From: JALZMG01 sp963739975
GTDB lineage: Bacteria; Actinomycetota; Acidimicrobiia; Acidimicrobiales; Ilumatobacteraceae
DNA: 64,000 nucleotides
NCBI GenBank assembly: GCA_963739975.1
Contig: CAVUCK010000001.1
Span: forward strand, 124,001 to 188,000
Direction of reading: 5' to 3'
Position 1 is the first letter of the stretch. Each line of letters opens with the position of its first letter. Below, in pieces: positions 41,882 to 50,976 of the stretch. Made by a program: the position numbers and the translations under genes. The notes beneath the pieces are model-generated. The model was given only the letters and a program-made list of their open reading frames with translations. It did not search any database and was not told where the DNA came from.

Positions 41882-43185
41882 CGGCAGATCTCTTCGGCGA
41901 GGCGGCCGAACGGCGCCTGCGCAGCGAGGCGCCACTGGCGGCCCGACTGCGCCCGCGCACCATCGACGACGTCGTCGGTCAACCCCAGCTCCTCGGCACT
42001 GGTCGCCCACTGCGCCTGCTGGTCGAGCAGGACCGCTTGTCGTCGGTGCTGCTGTGGGGCCCTCCGGGAACCGGCAAGACCACCCTGGCCCTGGCGGTGG
42101 CCGGGACGACGGCGCGGGCCTTCGAGCAGCTGTCGGCCGTGTCGGCCGGCGTACGTGACGTGCGCGACGTGATCGAGCGGGCGCGCCAGCGGCTGGGCGA
42201 ACACGACCAAGGGACGATCCTGTTCCTCGACGAGATCCACCGGTTCACCAAGGCCCAGCAGGATGCGCTGCTGCCGGCCGTCGAGGACGGGACGCTCGTG
42301 CTGATCGGCGCCACCACGGAGAACCCCTTCTTCGAGGTCAACCCGCCGTTGCGCAGCCGGTCGACGCTGTTCCGCCTCGAGCCGCTGGAGCCCGACGACC
42401 TGCGCGAGCTGGTCGGCCGGGGCCTCGATGCACTCGGGACCACGGCCGACGGCGACTCCGTCGCGCTGCTCGTGGAACGCAGCGGCGGTGACGGACGCCA
42501 GGTGCTGACGTCGTTGGAGGTCGCCGCCGCGCTGGCCCATCCAGGGTCGATCGAGCTCGCCCATGCCGAGGCGGCGCTGAGCACGAGCGCGGTGCGGTAC
42601 GGCCGGGACGACCACTACGACGTGGTCAGCGCGTTCATCAAGTCGATGCGCGGGTCGGACCCCGACGCCGCCGTGTACTGGCTGGCGCGCATGCTGGAGG
42701 CGGGCGAGGATCCTCGGTTCGTTGCCCGCCGGATGGTGATCTTCGCCAGCGAGGACGTCGGCATGGCCGACCCGCAGGCGCTCGTCGTCGCCACCGCGGC
42801 AGCGCACGCGCTGGAGTTCGTCGGGCTGCCCGAGGCGCAGCTCAACCTGAGCCAGGCGGCGATCCACCTGGCGACGGCACCGAAGAGCAACTCGGCCGCC
42901 ACGGCGATCTGGCAGGCCCGCCAGGACGTCGCCGCCGGGGCGCTGGGCGAGGTCCCGGCGCACCTGCGCAGCTCTGGGTATCGCGGCGCCGCTTCCCTGG
43001 GCCACGGCGTCGGATACGAGTACCCTCATGCCCACGAGCACGATCAGCTCGGGGGTTGGGTGGCGCAGCAGCACCTGCCGGACGGACTTCGCGATCGGAC
43101 GTGGTACCACCCGAGCGGCCACGGCGAGGAACGGGCCGTCGGTGAACGGCTGCGGGCCCGGCGGAGCAACAAGTCGGAACAGTGA
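41878..43185 (+). CDS. rarA: Replication-associated recombination ATPase RarA/MgsA
   Basis: 435 residues from ATG 41878. AAA+ core: Walker A LLWGPPGTGKTTLALAVA, Walker B TILFLDEIHRF, sensor 1 LIGATTENPFFEV and arginine-finger region PPLRSRSTLFRLEPL. The MgsA C-terminal tetramerisation domain follows (DPDAAVYWLARMLEAGEDPR, then YRGAASLGHGVGYEYPH). RarA acts at stalled forks and exchanges clamp-loader or SSB partners. As in many actinobacteria, small membrane-protein genes follow, but alaS, which usually comes next, is not here. Confidence 0.93.
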   Translation: MTADLFGEAAERRLRSEAPLAARLRPRTIDDVVGQPQLLGTGRPLRLLVEQDRLSSVLLWGPPGTGKTTLALAVAGTTARAFEQLSAVSAGVRDVRDVIERARQRLGEHDQGTILFLDEIHRFTKAQQDALLPAVEDGTLVLIGATTENPFFEVNPPLRSRSTLFRLEPLEPDDLRELVGRGLDALGTTADGDSVALLVERSGGDGRQVLTSLEVAAALAHPGSIELAHAEAALSTSAVRYGRDDHYDVVSAFIKSMRGSDPDAAVYWLARMLEAGEDPRFVARRMVIFASEDVGMADPQALVVATAAAHALEFVGLPEAQLNLSQAAIHLATAPKSNSAATAIWQARQDVAAGALGEVPAHLRSSGYRGAASLGHGVGYEYPHAHEHDQLGGWVAQQHLPDGLRDRTWYHPSGHGEERAVGERLRARRSNKSEQ

Positions 43186-43197
43186 GAGGTTGAGCGG

Positions 43198-43563
43198 ATG
43201 ACTGGTGGCGAGCTGTTCCTGATCATCGGCGGGGTGCTGTGCGTCCTGGCCTTCGCCGCCCTCGCCGTCACGTTGCTGCGAGTGTTCGATGCCCTGCGCG
43301 ACCTGCGGGTCGAGCTCGCGACGGTCCGTGAGGAGGCGGAGGCGCTGCGCCGTTCGAGCGTCGATGCGCAGGAGGTGATCACCGAGGCGCACCTCGACCT
43401 GGCCCGCTTCGACCGGGTGCTCGGCTCGGCCGAGGCGATCAGCGGAGCGGTCGCCACGGGCAGCCGCGTGGCCCGGACCACGCTGTCGACCCCGATGATC
43501 AAGGCCGCTGGGCTGGCCACCGGCACGTCGCGAGCCGTCCGCCGTCTGCGGCGCGGGGCCTGA
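43198..43563 (+). CDS. DUF948-like membrane protein
   Basis: 121 residues with one N-terminal membrane helix (LFLIIGGVLCVLAFAALAVTL) and a following coiled-coil-like helix (DLRVELATVREEAEALRR). The position downstream of rarA matches DUF948-type genes of actinobacteria. No enzymatic motif. It is 12 bases after rarA. Confidence 0.6.
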   Translation: MTGGELFLIIGGVLCVLAFAALAVTLLRVFDALRDLRVELATVREEAEALRRSSVDAQEVITEAHLDLARFDRVLGSAEAISGAVATGSRVARTTLSTPMIKAAGLATGTSRAVRRLRRGA

Positions 43564-43564
43564 C

Positions 43565-43900
43565 GTGCGGCGCGTGGTGTGGTTCGCCGGCGGGGTCGTG
43601 ACCGGTGCCGCCGGCGCGGGGTACGCCCGGCGCAAGGTCGTGTCGACGGCCCGACGGATGGCTCCGACGAACGTGGCCCGCACGACGATGGGTTCGGTTC
43701 GCCGATCCGGCCAGCGCGTGGCGGACGCCGTCCGGGAGGGCCGCAGCGCGGCCCGGATGCGCGAGCGCGAACTGCGGGCGGAGCGCGACGGTCGTCTGGT
43801 GCGGCTCCGCGACCACCTGCACCCCGAGGACGAGGTGCTGGTCGACGGCCAGCCGGTCGAATCGGGGCGGGTGATCCTGCTGCGGCGTCCCGAGCAATGA
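43565..43900 (+). CDS. Small basic membrane-associated protein
   Basis: 111 residues from GTG 43565. A short hydrophobic N-terminus (VVWFAGGVVTGAAGAGYARR) is followed by an Arg-rich helical region. It resembles the second small protein that often follows rarA and DUF948 in actinobacteria. Its stop overlaps the glcD-like start as ATGA. Function unknown. Confidence 0.55.
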   Translation: MRRVVWFAGGVVTGAAGAGYARRKVVSTARRMAPTNVARTTMGSVRRSGQRVADAVREGRSAARMRERELRAERDGRLVRLRDHLHPEDEVLVDGQPVESGRVILLRRPEQ

Positions 43901-45354
43901 CGATGCTGCGGCGCCATTCCGCCGCAGGTTCGGCGCTGGTGCGCGACCTGCGCGCAGCCATCGCACCGGAGCGGGTGCGGGACGGTCAGACCGAGCTGGC
44001 GCTCTACCGCCACGACGCGTCGAACCTGGAAGGCGCCGCCGTCGCCGTGTGCTTCCCGACGACGACCGAGGAGGTGCGGGCGTGCGTGGCGGTCGCCAAC
44101 CGCCACGGCGTGGCGTTCGTCCCGCGGGGCTCGGGCACGGGCCTGTCGGGCGGCGCAGTGCCGCCGGAGGGGGCCGTCGTGATCTCGACGACGAAGATGT
44201 CGAAGATCCTGTCGATCGACGCCTCGGCTCGCCGGGCGTGGGTCCAGCCGGGAGTCCTCAACCTCGATCTCAGCCGAGCAGCCGCCGCCGACGGGCTGCA
44301 CTTCGCGCCGGACCCGAGCAGCCAGCAGACCTGCTCGATCGGCGGCAACGTGGCCAACAATTCGGGCGGGCCGCACTGCCTCGCCGAAGGCGTGACGAAC
44401 GCCCACGTCGTAGCGCTGGAGGTCGTGCTCCCGGACGGCAGCGTCACCGTGCTGGGCGGCGAGGACCCCGAGCCGGCCGGGTACGACCTCCGTGGGGTGT
44501 TCGTCGGCAGCGAGGGGATGTTCGGGATCGCCACCGCCGTGTGCGTGCGACTGACGCCGGACCCGCCTGCGGTCTGCACGATGCTGATGGACTTCGCGAC
44601 GGTCGAGGACGGGGCGGCGACGGTGAGTGCCGTCATCGCCGGTGGCATCGTCCCGGCGGCGATGGAGATGATGGACCGGTTGTGCCTGGAAGCCGTCGAG
44701 GCCTACATCCACGCCGGGTTGCCGGTCGACGCTGCGGCTGCGCTGCTCGTCGAGGTCGTCGGATTGCCGCACGGTGTCGAGGCCGACACCGAGCGGATCC
44801 GGGAGATCGCCACCGACCACCGCGTTCGCGTGGTGCGGGTGGCCGCCGACGACGCCGAACGAGCCCTGCTGTGGAAGGGGCGCAAGTCGGCGTTCGGTGC
44901 GATCGCCAGGATCAAGCCGAACTACTACCTGCACGACACCGTGGTGCCGAGGTCGAAGCTCCCCGAGGTCCTCGCCGCCGTGTACGAGATCGCCGCCCGC
45001 CACGACCTGATGGTGCTCAACGTGTTCCATGCCGGAGACGGCAACCTGCACCCGCTGCTGCTGTACGACGGGCGGCTGCCGGGAGTGATGGAGCGAGTGC
45101 ACGCCGCCGGCGACGAGATCGTGCGAGTGTCGGTCGAGGCCGGCGGGGTGCTCAGCGGCGAGCACGGGATCGGGCTGGAGAAGCGCGACCTGATGCCGCT
45201 GATGTTCTCGGCCGTCGACCTCGCCGCCCAGGCCGCGCTGCGCGAGGCGTTCGATCCGCGCGGCCTGGCCAATCCGGGCAAGGTGCTGCCCAGCGCAGCG
45301 GGCTGCGGTGACCTGCAGGTCGGCGCGGCCGTCGCCGCCGGCGCGTGGATCTAG
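43897..45354 (+). CDS. glcD: FAD-linked oxidase, glycolate oxidase subunit GlcD-like
   Basis: 485 residues from ATG 43897. The PCMH-type FAD-binding domain carries FVPRGSGTGLSGGAVPPEG and CSIGGNVANNSGGPHCL; GSEGMFGIATAV closes it. The C-terminal catalytic half has NVFHAGDGNLHPLLLYDG with metal-ligand histidines and GEHGIGLEKRDLMP. It oxidises a 2-hydroxy acid (glycolate or D-lactate) using FAD, passing electrons through the FeS subunit GlcF. It overlaps glcE by 10 bases. Confidence 0.9.
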   Translation: MTMLRRHSAAGSALVRDLRAAIAPERVRDGQTELALYRHDASNLEGAAVAVCFPTTTEEVRACVAVANRHGVAFVPRGSGTGLSGGAVPPEGAVVISTTKMSKILSIDASARRAWVQPGVLNLDLSRAAAADGLHFAPDPSSQQTCSIGGNVANNSGGPHCLAEGVTNAHVVALEVVLPDGSVTVLGGEDPEPAGYDLRGVFVGSEGMFGIATAVCVRLTPDPPAVCTMLMDFATVEDGAATVSAVIAGGIVPAAMEMMDRLCLEAVEAYIHAGLPVDAAAALLVEVVGLPHGVEADTERIREIATDHRVRVVRVAADDAERALLWKGRKSAFGAIARIKPNYYLHDTVVPRSKLPEVLAAVYEIAARHDLMVLNVFHAGDGNLHPLLLYDGRLPGVMERVHAAGDEIVRVSVEAGGVLSGEHGIGLEKRDLMPLMFSAVDLAAQAALREAFDPRGLANPGKVLPSAAGCGDLQVGAAVAAGAWI

Positions 45355-46208
45355 CGCCGTTCGCCGACGAGGTCGGCCGGACCGGGCCGGTCACCATCGC
45401 CGGCCTCGGGACGCGGGGCGGCGCGGTGGCAGGGGTGCGCGAGGTGGGCGCTCCGGCCGGGATCGAACGGATCGAGCCGGCGGAGATGACGGTCACGTGC
45501 GGTGCGGGCACCATCGTCGCCGAGCTGGACGACGCGCTGCTGGCCCACGGCCAATGCGTCGCCATCCCGCCGACCGGCACCGTCGGTGGTGCGCTGGCCG
45601 TCGGTCAGAGCGGGCTGCGCCGCCTCGGGTACGGCCCGATGCGCGACGCCGTGCTCCAGGTGCGCTACGTGTCGGCGGCCGGCGAGGTGGTCAAGGCCGG
45701 CGGCCAGACCGTCAAGAACGTCAGCGGGTTCGACCTGTGCCGGCTGCTGGTCGGGTCTCGCGGCACGCTCGGCTTCCTCGGTGACGTCATCCTGCGGACC
45801 CGGCCGAGGGCCCGGTTCGAGCAGTGGTTCGCCGGCGCCATCGATCCTGACGTCGTGTTCGCTCGCCTCTACCGACCGACGTGTGCGCTGTGGGACGGCG
45901 CCACGGTGTGGGTGCTGCTGGAGGGGGACCGGCGCGACGTCGCTGATCAGGTCGTGGGGCTGTCGGTCAGCGCCGTCGATGGGCCCCCGGACCTGCCGAC
46001 CGGCGGGCGGTGGTCGATCGCCCCCGACCAGCATCGGGAGTTGAGCGGCCGGTTCGTCGTCGAGCTCGGCGTCGGCATCGTGCACCACGAGGAGGCGGCA
46101 CCGGCGCGAGACGTCGACCCAGTCGTGCGCGACCTGCACCGGCGGATCAAGGACGCCTTCGACCCGACGAGACGGCTCAACCCGGGCGTCGAGGTGCTCG
46201 ACGCGTGA
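45345..46208 (+). CDS. glcE: Glycolate oxidase subunit GlcE-like
   Basis: 287 residues from GTG 45345. A second, shorter FAD-binding PCMH-type subunit: TVTCGAGTIVAELDDALLAHG, PPTGTVGGALAVGQSGLRRL and KNVSGFDLCRLLVGSRGTLG are typical for GlcE. It ends with AFDPTRRLNPGVEVL, as usual in these oxidases. It works with GlcD and GlcF; the phosphotransferase gene overlaps its stop. Confidence 0.88.
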   Translation: MDLAPFADEVGRTGPVTIAGLGTRGGAVAGVREVGAPAGIERIEPAEMTVTCGAGTIVAELDDALLAHGQCVAIPPTGTVGGALAVGQSGLRRLGYGPMRDAVLQVRYVSAAGEVVKAGGQTVKNVSGFDLCRLLVGSRGTLGFLGDVILRTRPRARFEQWFAGAIDPDVVFARLYRPTCALWDGATVWVLLEGDRRDVADQVVGLSVSAVDGPPDLPTGGRWSIAPDQHRELSGRFVVELGVGIVHHEEAAPARDVDPVVRDLHRRIKDAFDPTRRLNPGVEVLDA

Positions 46209-47113
46209 CCCGGGCGATGGACGACCGGCCGTTCGTCGACCGGCCGCCGGGTTCCGTGGAAGAGGCGACGGCGTTGGCGGCACGGGCGGCCGGCGAGTGG
46301 GGGTTGCCGACGCCGGCGCTGCTGCGGGTGGGGATGAACGCGCTGTTCGCCGCCGGCGACGTCGTGCTGCGGGTCGGCCGGCCGACGGCGCCGGCCACGG
46401 CCGCCGTCGAGCTGGCGGAGGTCCTGCGCTCGGCGGGAGTGCGCGTCCCGGTGGCGGCGAACGCCGCCGTGGTCGTCGACGGCGCCCTGACGGTGACGGC
46501 GTGGGAGCGGTTGCGCCCGATCGCTCGGGAGGTCGACTGGCGAGCGGTCGGCGAGATGGTTGCCCGGGTGCACACCCTCGACCCGGAGGACCTGCCGCCG
46601 GCCTACCCGCTCCCGCCGTGCGAGTCCTTCCCGTGGTGGCGGTTCGACGAGCTGCTCGCCGAGGTGGCAGCCGTCCTCGACGCCGAGGCCCGTGTCGGGA
46701 TCGAGGCGACGGTCGAGGGACACCGGGGGTGGGTCGGCCGGATCGGGTCGAGGGTCGTGTGCCACGGCGACGTCCACCCGGACAACGTCGTGATGACGGC
46801 TGACGGGCCGGTGCTGCTCGATTGGGACCTGCTGTGCCTCGGCCCGCCGGCGTGGGACCACTCGATGCTCCTGCGGGTCACCCGGTGGGGCTGGCCGGGA
46901 CGCTGGTACGACGGGTTCGCCGCAGGGTACGGGCGTTCGTACGCCGGGGACCCGACGGCCGAGTCGATCGCCGACCTGCGCCTCGTCGCCGCCACCCTGA
47001 TGCGCCTGCGCGCCGGCCTGGCCGACCCGGCGGCGATGCCAGAAGCCCAACGCCGCCTCGCCCACTGGCGCGCCACCACGTCCTCGACCGCCCCGCCCTG
47101 GACCCCCACGTAA
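46205..47113 (+). CDS. Aminoglycoside-phosphotransferase-like kinase
   Basis: 302 residues from GTG 46205, overlapping glcE as GTGA; ATG 46217 is an alternative. The APH/choline-kinase fold is shown by VVCHGDVHPDNVVMTADG (catalytic Asp and Asn) and VLLDWDLLCLGPPAWDH (metal-binding Asp). Proteins of this type phosphorylate hydroxyls of small molecules, rarely antibiotics in such contexts. Its place between glcE and glcF suggests a metabolite linked to 2-hydroxy-acid use, but that is only inference. Confidence 0.8.
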   Translation: MTRAMDDRPFVDRPPGSVEEATALAARAAGEWGLPTPALLRVGMNALFAAGDVVLRVGRPTAPATAAVELAEVLRSAGVRVPVAANAAVVVDGALTVTAWERLRPIAREVDWRAVGEMVARVHTLDPEDLPPAYPLPPCESFPWWRFDELLAEVAAVLDAEARVGIEATVEGHRGWVGRIGSRVVCHGDVHPDNVVMTADGPVLLDWDLLCLGPPAWDHSMLLRVTRWGWPGRWYDGFAAGYGRSYAGDPTAESIADLRLVAATLMRLRAGLADPAAMPEAQRRLAHWRATTSSTAPPWTPT

Positions 47114-47116
47114 CCG

Positions 47117-47351
47117 CGCGTTTGTGCGTTGACGGTCGGCCTACCGGCCGCGAACGAACAAACGCGATGGCGTCATCGCGGATCGGACCCGGTGCCCGAG
47201 CTCCCACCTCGCGTTTGTGCGTTCACGGTCGCCGGGCCGGCGGCTTCCGAACAAACGCGATGTCGATGTCGGGAATGGGCCCGGTGCTCGAGCTCCCCAC
47301 CTCGCGTTTGTGCGTTGACGGTCGGCGGGCCGGCGGCCGATGAACAAACGC
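47117..47351 (+). repeat. Tandem array of three palindromic elements, 93-bp period
   Basis: Palindromes with ends CGCGTTTGTGCG and AACAAACGC(G) start at 47117, 47210 and 47303, exactly 93 bases apart, each about 50 bp. The 43-base spacers are also alike (both end GAGCTCC-CACCT). The array fills the gap before glcF; the last copy contributes an ATG at 47340 in frame with glcF. Members of the same family lie at 52999, 54149, 57873 and 60140. Confidence 0.92.
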
Positions 47352-47381
47352 AGCTCTTGGGGTGCCGGTACGGTGGCCGGG

Positions 47382-48554
47382 ATGGCGGCGCGCTCCCTGG
47401 AGCTGGGGCTGGACGACGGTGACCTGGCGGCATGCGTGGCATGTGGGCTGTGCCTCCCGCACTGCCCGACGTTCCGGGTGACGGGCGAGGAGGGGCTGTC
47501 ACCGCGAGGCCGGATCGACGCCATGCGCGGCGTGCAATGGCGCGACGCGCCGGTCGACGACGACTTCGTGCGGTTCATGGAGACCTGCGTGCAGTGCCGT
47601 GGCTGCGAGCCGGCGTGCCCGAGCGGCGTCCCGTTCGGCCACCTGATGGAGGCCACGCGCGACGCCCTGGCCAGCGCCGATCGCACGGCGCCGCGCTGGC
47701 TGCGCCTGGCCTTCGCCGGCCTCGCCCGCCACCGCCTGCTGCTCGCCGGATCGACCGTGCTGGCCCTGGCCCAGCGGTTGCGGCTCGTCCCGCGCCGCCT
47801 CGGCCTCGGCCGGCTCCCGTGGCGGCGCGGCCGACCGGTCGCCAGCACCGGCGACGACGTGTGGTTGTTCACGGGGTGCGTGATGGACGCGTGGATGCGC
47901 CCGACGCACCGCAACACGGCGGAGTTGCTCACGGCGGTCGGCGCGACCTACGCCGTGCCCGGACCCCGCGGTTCGTGCTGCGGCGCCCTCCACGCCCACG
48001 CCGGCCTGCTCGACGACGCCAGACGGCTGGCTCGGCGGGTGATCGACGCAACGCCCGGTACCGCTCCGGTCGTCGTCAACTCGGCCGGATGCGGAGCCGC
48101 GATGAAGGCTTACGGGCACCTGCTCGGCACGACCGAAGCGGCCGCCTTCTCCGACCGCGTCCGTGACGTCCACGAGTGGCTGGCCGATCACCTGGCCGAC
48201 CTCCCGGCCGCCGAGCGGGCAACGCCCGCGGTCATCGTCCAGGACCCGTGCCACCTCCGTCACGTGCAGCGTGCTCACGAGCCGGTGCGCACCGTGCTGC
48301 GCCACGTCACCGAGGTGGTCGAGCTCGATGACGACGGCCTGTGCTGTGGCGCCGGCGGCGCCTACTCGGCGCTCGAGCCGACGCTGGCCGGCGAGATCCG
48401 CGATCGCAAGCTGGCTTCCATCCGGCGGGCGTCGCAGCGCAGCGGCGCGACAACCGTCGCCAGCGCCAACCCCGGGTGCGCGATGCATCTCCAGGCGGCC
48501 GGGGTCACGGTGCGCCACCCCGTCGACATCGTCGCCGAGGCCGTGCGGCAATGA
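47382..48554 (+). CDS. glcF: Glycolate oxidase iron-sulfur subunit GlcF-like
   Basis: 390 residues from ATG 47382; an in-frame ATG at 47340 lies in a palindromic repeat and would add 14 residues. Two 4Fe-4S ferredoxin clusters appear early: CVACGLCLPHCP and CVQCRGCEPACP. Two CCG domains follow, with GSCCGALHAHAG and LCCGAGGAYSAL, characteristic of heterodisulfide-reductase-like electron-transfer subunits. It links GlcDE to a membrane electron acceptor. Confidence 0.9.
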   Translation: MAARSLELGLDDGDLAACVACGLCLPHCPTFRVTGEEGLSPRGRIDAMRGVQWRDAPVDDDFVRFMETCVQCRGCEPACPSGVPFGHLMEATRDALASADRTAPRWLRLAFAGLARHRLLLAGSTVLALAQRLRLVPRRLGLGRLPWRRGRPVASTGDDVWLFTGCVMDAWMRPTHRNTAELLTAVGATYAVPGPRGSCCGALHAHAGLLDDARRLARRVIDATPGTAPVVVNSAGCGAAMKAYGHLLGTTEAAAFSDRVRDVHEWLADHLADLPAAERATPAVIVQDPCHLRHVQRAHEPVRTVLRHVTEVVELDDDGLCCGAGGAYSALEPTLAGEIRDRKLASIRRASQRSGATTVASANPGCAMHLQAAGVTVRHPVDIVAEAVRQ

Positions 48555-48745
48555 GCCGCGCGGAGGACCTGGCTGATCGGCTCGAAGCGATCGTCGCCGA
48601 GCTCGACGAGCTGTCGTTCGACCTGCTGCAGCAGGCGGTGGCCGACGGCGCCACCGCTCGCCCACCGGAGGACAAGGTGCTGGTCCAGGCCCGCCGGGCC
48701 GTCGAGAAGGCCGCCCGCCTCCTCCGTCAGCGCGACGAGACCTGA
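48551..48745 (+). CDS. Small helical protein
   Basis: 64 residues from ATG 48551, overlapping glcF by four bases. It is charged and probably forms one or two helices (LADRLEAIVAELDELSFDLL). No family recognised; its 3' end overlaps the convergent LOG-family gene by 19 bases. Confidence 0.55.
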   Translation: MSRAEDLADRLEAIVAELDELSFDLLQQAVADGATARPPEDKVLVQARRAVEKAARLLRQRDET

Positions 48746-49857
48746 TCCGGCGTCGGGCCCTCGACGGCCGGGTCGCGGCCGCTGCCGGCACCGGCGATCG
48801 GCTCGACGTCGCGGTTCAAGGTGTCGATCAGTTGGCGCAACCCGGTGGCCTTGTGCTTGGCGAACGAGAACCGCAGTCGCGGGAGCTCGAGGTGGTCGTC
48901 GTGGCGGCGCTCGATGTCCAGCGGCTCGGTGCGCACGAACCGCCCGCGGGCGAGCAGGTTTCGGAAGCGCTCGTCCAGCTCGGCCAACAGTTCGTCGGAC
49001 GGTGAGTGGCGGAGGCGGATGACGACCTGGTCGCCGACGTAACGGATCGAGTGGTAGTTGGCGTAGAACCGGTCAATCTCGGCGCAGGCCGCATCCACGG
49101 AGTCGGTGACCAGATACAGACCGGTGTCGGCGTCAGACACCAGGCCGCCGTCAACCAGCAGCTCGTGGATCAGCACGTCGATGCGCTTCCAGAACGGGTT
49201 CCCGGGCGGGTCGAGCAGGACGATCGGCACCGGCAGTCCCTTGCCGGTCTGCGTCAGCGTCAGCAGCTCGAACGTCTCGTCGAGCGTGCCGAACCCGCCG
49301 GGCAGGCAGACGAAGGCGCGGCTCTCCTTGACCAGCATCAGCTTGCGAGTGAAGAAGTACTTCATGCTGACGTACTTCTCGTCGCCGGCGATCACCGGGT
49401 TGGCGCCCTGCTCGAACGGCAGCCGGATGGCCACGCCGATGCTGCGCTCTCGCCCGGCGCCCTCCATCGCCGCCTGCATGATCCCCGGGCCGGCACCGGT
49501 GACCACCATCCACCCGCGCTCGGCCAGCGCGGCGGCGATCTGGCGGGCCTGGTCGTAGACGGGGTCGTCCTGGCGGGTGCGGGCCGAGCCGAACACGGTC
49601 ACCTTGGGGACGTCCTCGTAGGGCCCGAACACCTCGAACGCCTCGCGCATCTCCGTCATCGCCGCGGCGGCGATCTTCAGGTCGAGGGCGTCGGGATGGT
49701 CGGCCAGCAGCCCGAGGGACGCCTCCAGCAGTTCGAGCGCGCTGCGGCTGCCGCCGGCATCCAACCGCACCGCCAGCTGGCGGGCGATCTGCTCGATGTC
49801 GCCGGGGACGGCCGGGGGCTCGTCGGTAGTCGGCTCGACGGGGACGTCAGCCGCCAC
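48727..49857 (-). CDS. LOG-family (TIGR00730-type) nucleotide-binding protein
   Basis: 376 residues from GTG 49857, which overlaps the transaldolase end by 11 bases. The Rossmann core has VTVFGSARTRQDDPVYD, MVVTGAGPGIMQAAMEGAG and the hallmark PGGFGTLDETFELLTL (PGGxGTxxE). Relatives are cytokinin-activating phosphoribohydrolases or PpnN-type nucleosidases. The N- and C-terminal extensions of about 80 and 130 residues make it larger than simple LOG proteins, so a PpnN-like nucleotide hydrolase is plausible. Confidence 0.82.
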   Translation of the reverse strand: MAADVPVEPTTDEPPAVPGDIEQIARQLAVRLDAGGSRSALELLEASLGLLADHPDALDLKIAAAAMTEMREAFEVFGPYEDVPKVTVFGSARTRQDDPVYDQARQIAAALAERGWMVVTGAGPGIMQAAMEGAGRERSIGVAIRLPFEQGANPVIAGDEKYVSMKYFFTRKLMLVKESRAFVCLPGGFGTLDETFELLTLTQTGKGLPVPIVLLDPPGNPFWKRIDVLIHELLVDGGLVSDADTGLYLVTDSVDAACAEIDRFYANYHSIRYVGDQVVIRLRHSPSDELLAELDERFRNLLARGRFVRTEPLDIERRHDDHLELPRLRFSFAKHKATGLRQLIDTLNRDVEPIAGAGSGRDPAVEGPTPDQVSSR

Positions 49858-50959
49858 GTAGCTCCGCCGACTTGGCGTCGAGCGCCCCGAGCAACTCGTC
49901 GAAGCTCTTCTGGAAGCTGGCCACGCCCTCTCGCTCGAGCTGGGCGGCGACGTCATCGAGGTCGACGCCGACGTCGGTGAGCTGCTGCCACACCTCTGCG
50001 GCCTGCTCGACGTCGCGGTCGACGCGCCGCGCCAGCGTGCCGTGATCGACGAACGCGTCGATGGTGGCGTCCGGCATGGTGTTCACGGTGTGCGGGCCGA
50101 TCAGCTCGTCGACGTACAGCGTGTCGGGGTACGCCTTGTTCTTGGTCGACGTGCTGGCCCAGAGCGGTCGCTGCACACGGGCGCCGACGGCGGCCAGCCG
50201 CTCCCAGCGTGGGCCGGCGAAGACCTCGGTGAACTGCCGGTAGGCCAGCTTGCCCTGGGCGACGGCCGCCTTGCCGCGCAGGCCGAGCGCCTCCGGGCTC
50301 CCGATCTCCTCCAGCCGGCGATCGACCTCGGTGTCCACGCGGGAGATGAAGAAGCTGGCCACGCTGGCGATCTTCCGCACGTCCGTGCCGCCGGCACCGA
50401 CGTACGCCTCGAGCCCCTCGAGGTAGGCGTCCATCACCTCGCGATGTCGCTCCAGGCTGAAGATCAACGTGACGTTGATGTTGCGGCCCTCGCTGATCAT
50501 CGTGCGGATCGGCGCCAGCCCGGCGGCGGTCCCTGGGATCTTGACCATCAGGTTGCGCTTGGCGATCTGCTCGTGCAGCTGTCGGGCGGCCTGCTCCGTG
50601 CCTGCCGAGTCGTTCGCCAACTCGGGCGCCACCTCGACGCTGACGAACCCGTCGCCGCCGTCACTCGACTCGTAGAGCGGGTCGAAGATGGCGCAGGCCG
50701 ACTCGATGTCTCGGGTGACGAGCGCCCAGTAGTCGTCGACGATCGGCCCGTCGTCGGCGGCGATCTCCCTGAACTGGTCGTCGTAGTCGGCGGAGCCGGA
50801 GATCGCCTTCTGGAAGATCGTCGGGTTCGACGTGAGACCGCGGATGCCGCCGTCGCGCAGTCGCGCCAGTTGCCCCGACGTGATGAACCCGCGGGTCAGG
50901 TTGTCGAGCCAGGGGCTCTGGCCCTGTTCCTCGTAGAGCCGGATGAGCTTGGAGTCCAT
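49847..50959 (-). CDS. tal: Transaldolase
   Basis: 370 residues from ATG 50959, preceded by GGGAGG. The actinobacterial-type transaldolase shows GIRGLTSNPTIFQKAI, the Schiff-base lysine in NLMVKIPGT, and NVTLIFSLERHREVMDAY, then FFISRVDTEVDRRL. It swaps three-carbon units between sedoheptulose-7-P and glyceraldehyde-3-P in the pentose phosphate pathway. It lies 17 bases after tkt, in one operon. Confidence 0.95.
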   Translation of the reverse strand: MDSKLIRLYEEQGQSPWLDNLTRGFITSGQLARLRDGGIRGLTSNPTIFQKAISGSADYDDQFREIAADDGPIVDDYWALVTRDIESACAIFDPLYESSDGGDGFVSVEVAPELANDSAGTEQAARQLHEQIAKRNLMVKIPGTAAGLAPIRTMISEGRNINVTLIFSLERHREVMDAYLEGLEAYVGAGGTDVRKIASVASFFISRVDTEVDRRLEEIGSPEALGLRGKAAVAQGKLAYRQFTEVFAGPRWERLAAVGARVQRPLWASTSTKNKAYPDTLYVDELIGPHTVNTMPDATIDAFVDHGTLARRVDRDVEQAAEVWQQLTDVGVDLDDVAAQLEREGVASFQKSFDELLGALDAKSAELRGG

Positions 50960-50976
50960 GGAACCTCCCGGAAGGG

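Noticed and set aside
41446..45165. A 1,239-codon open frame on the minus strand
   Set aside because: It runs opposite the Nudix, rarA and glcD genes, which have clear motifs; its product is Arg/Gly/His-rich without domains. It is a high-GC shadow.
47117..47351. CRISPR array
   Set aside because: Only three repeats, about 50 bp long and palindromic, with spacers that resemble each other; no cas genes.
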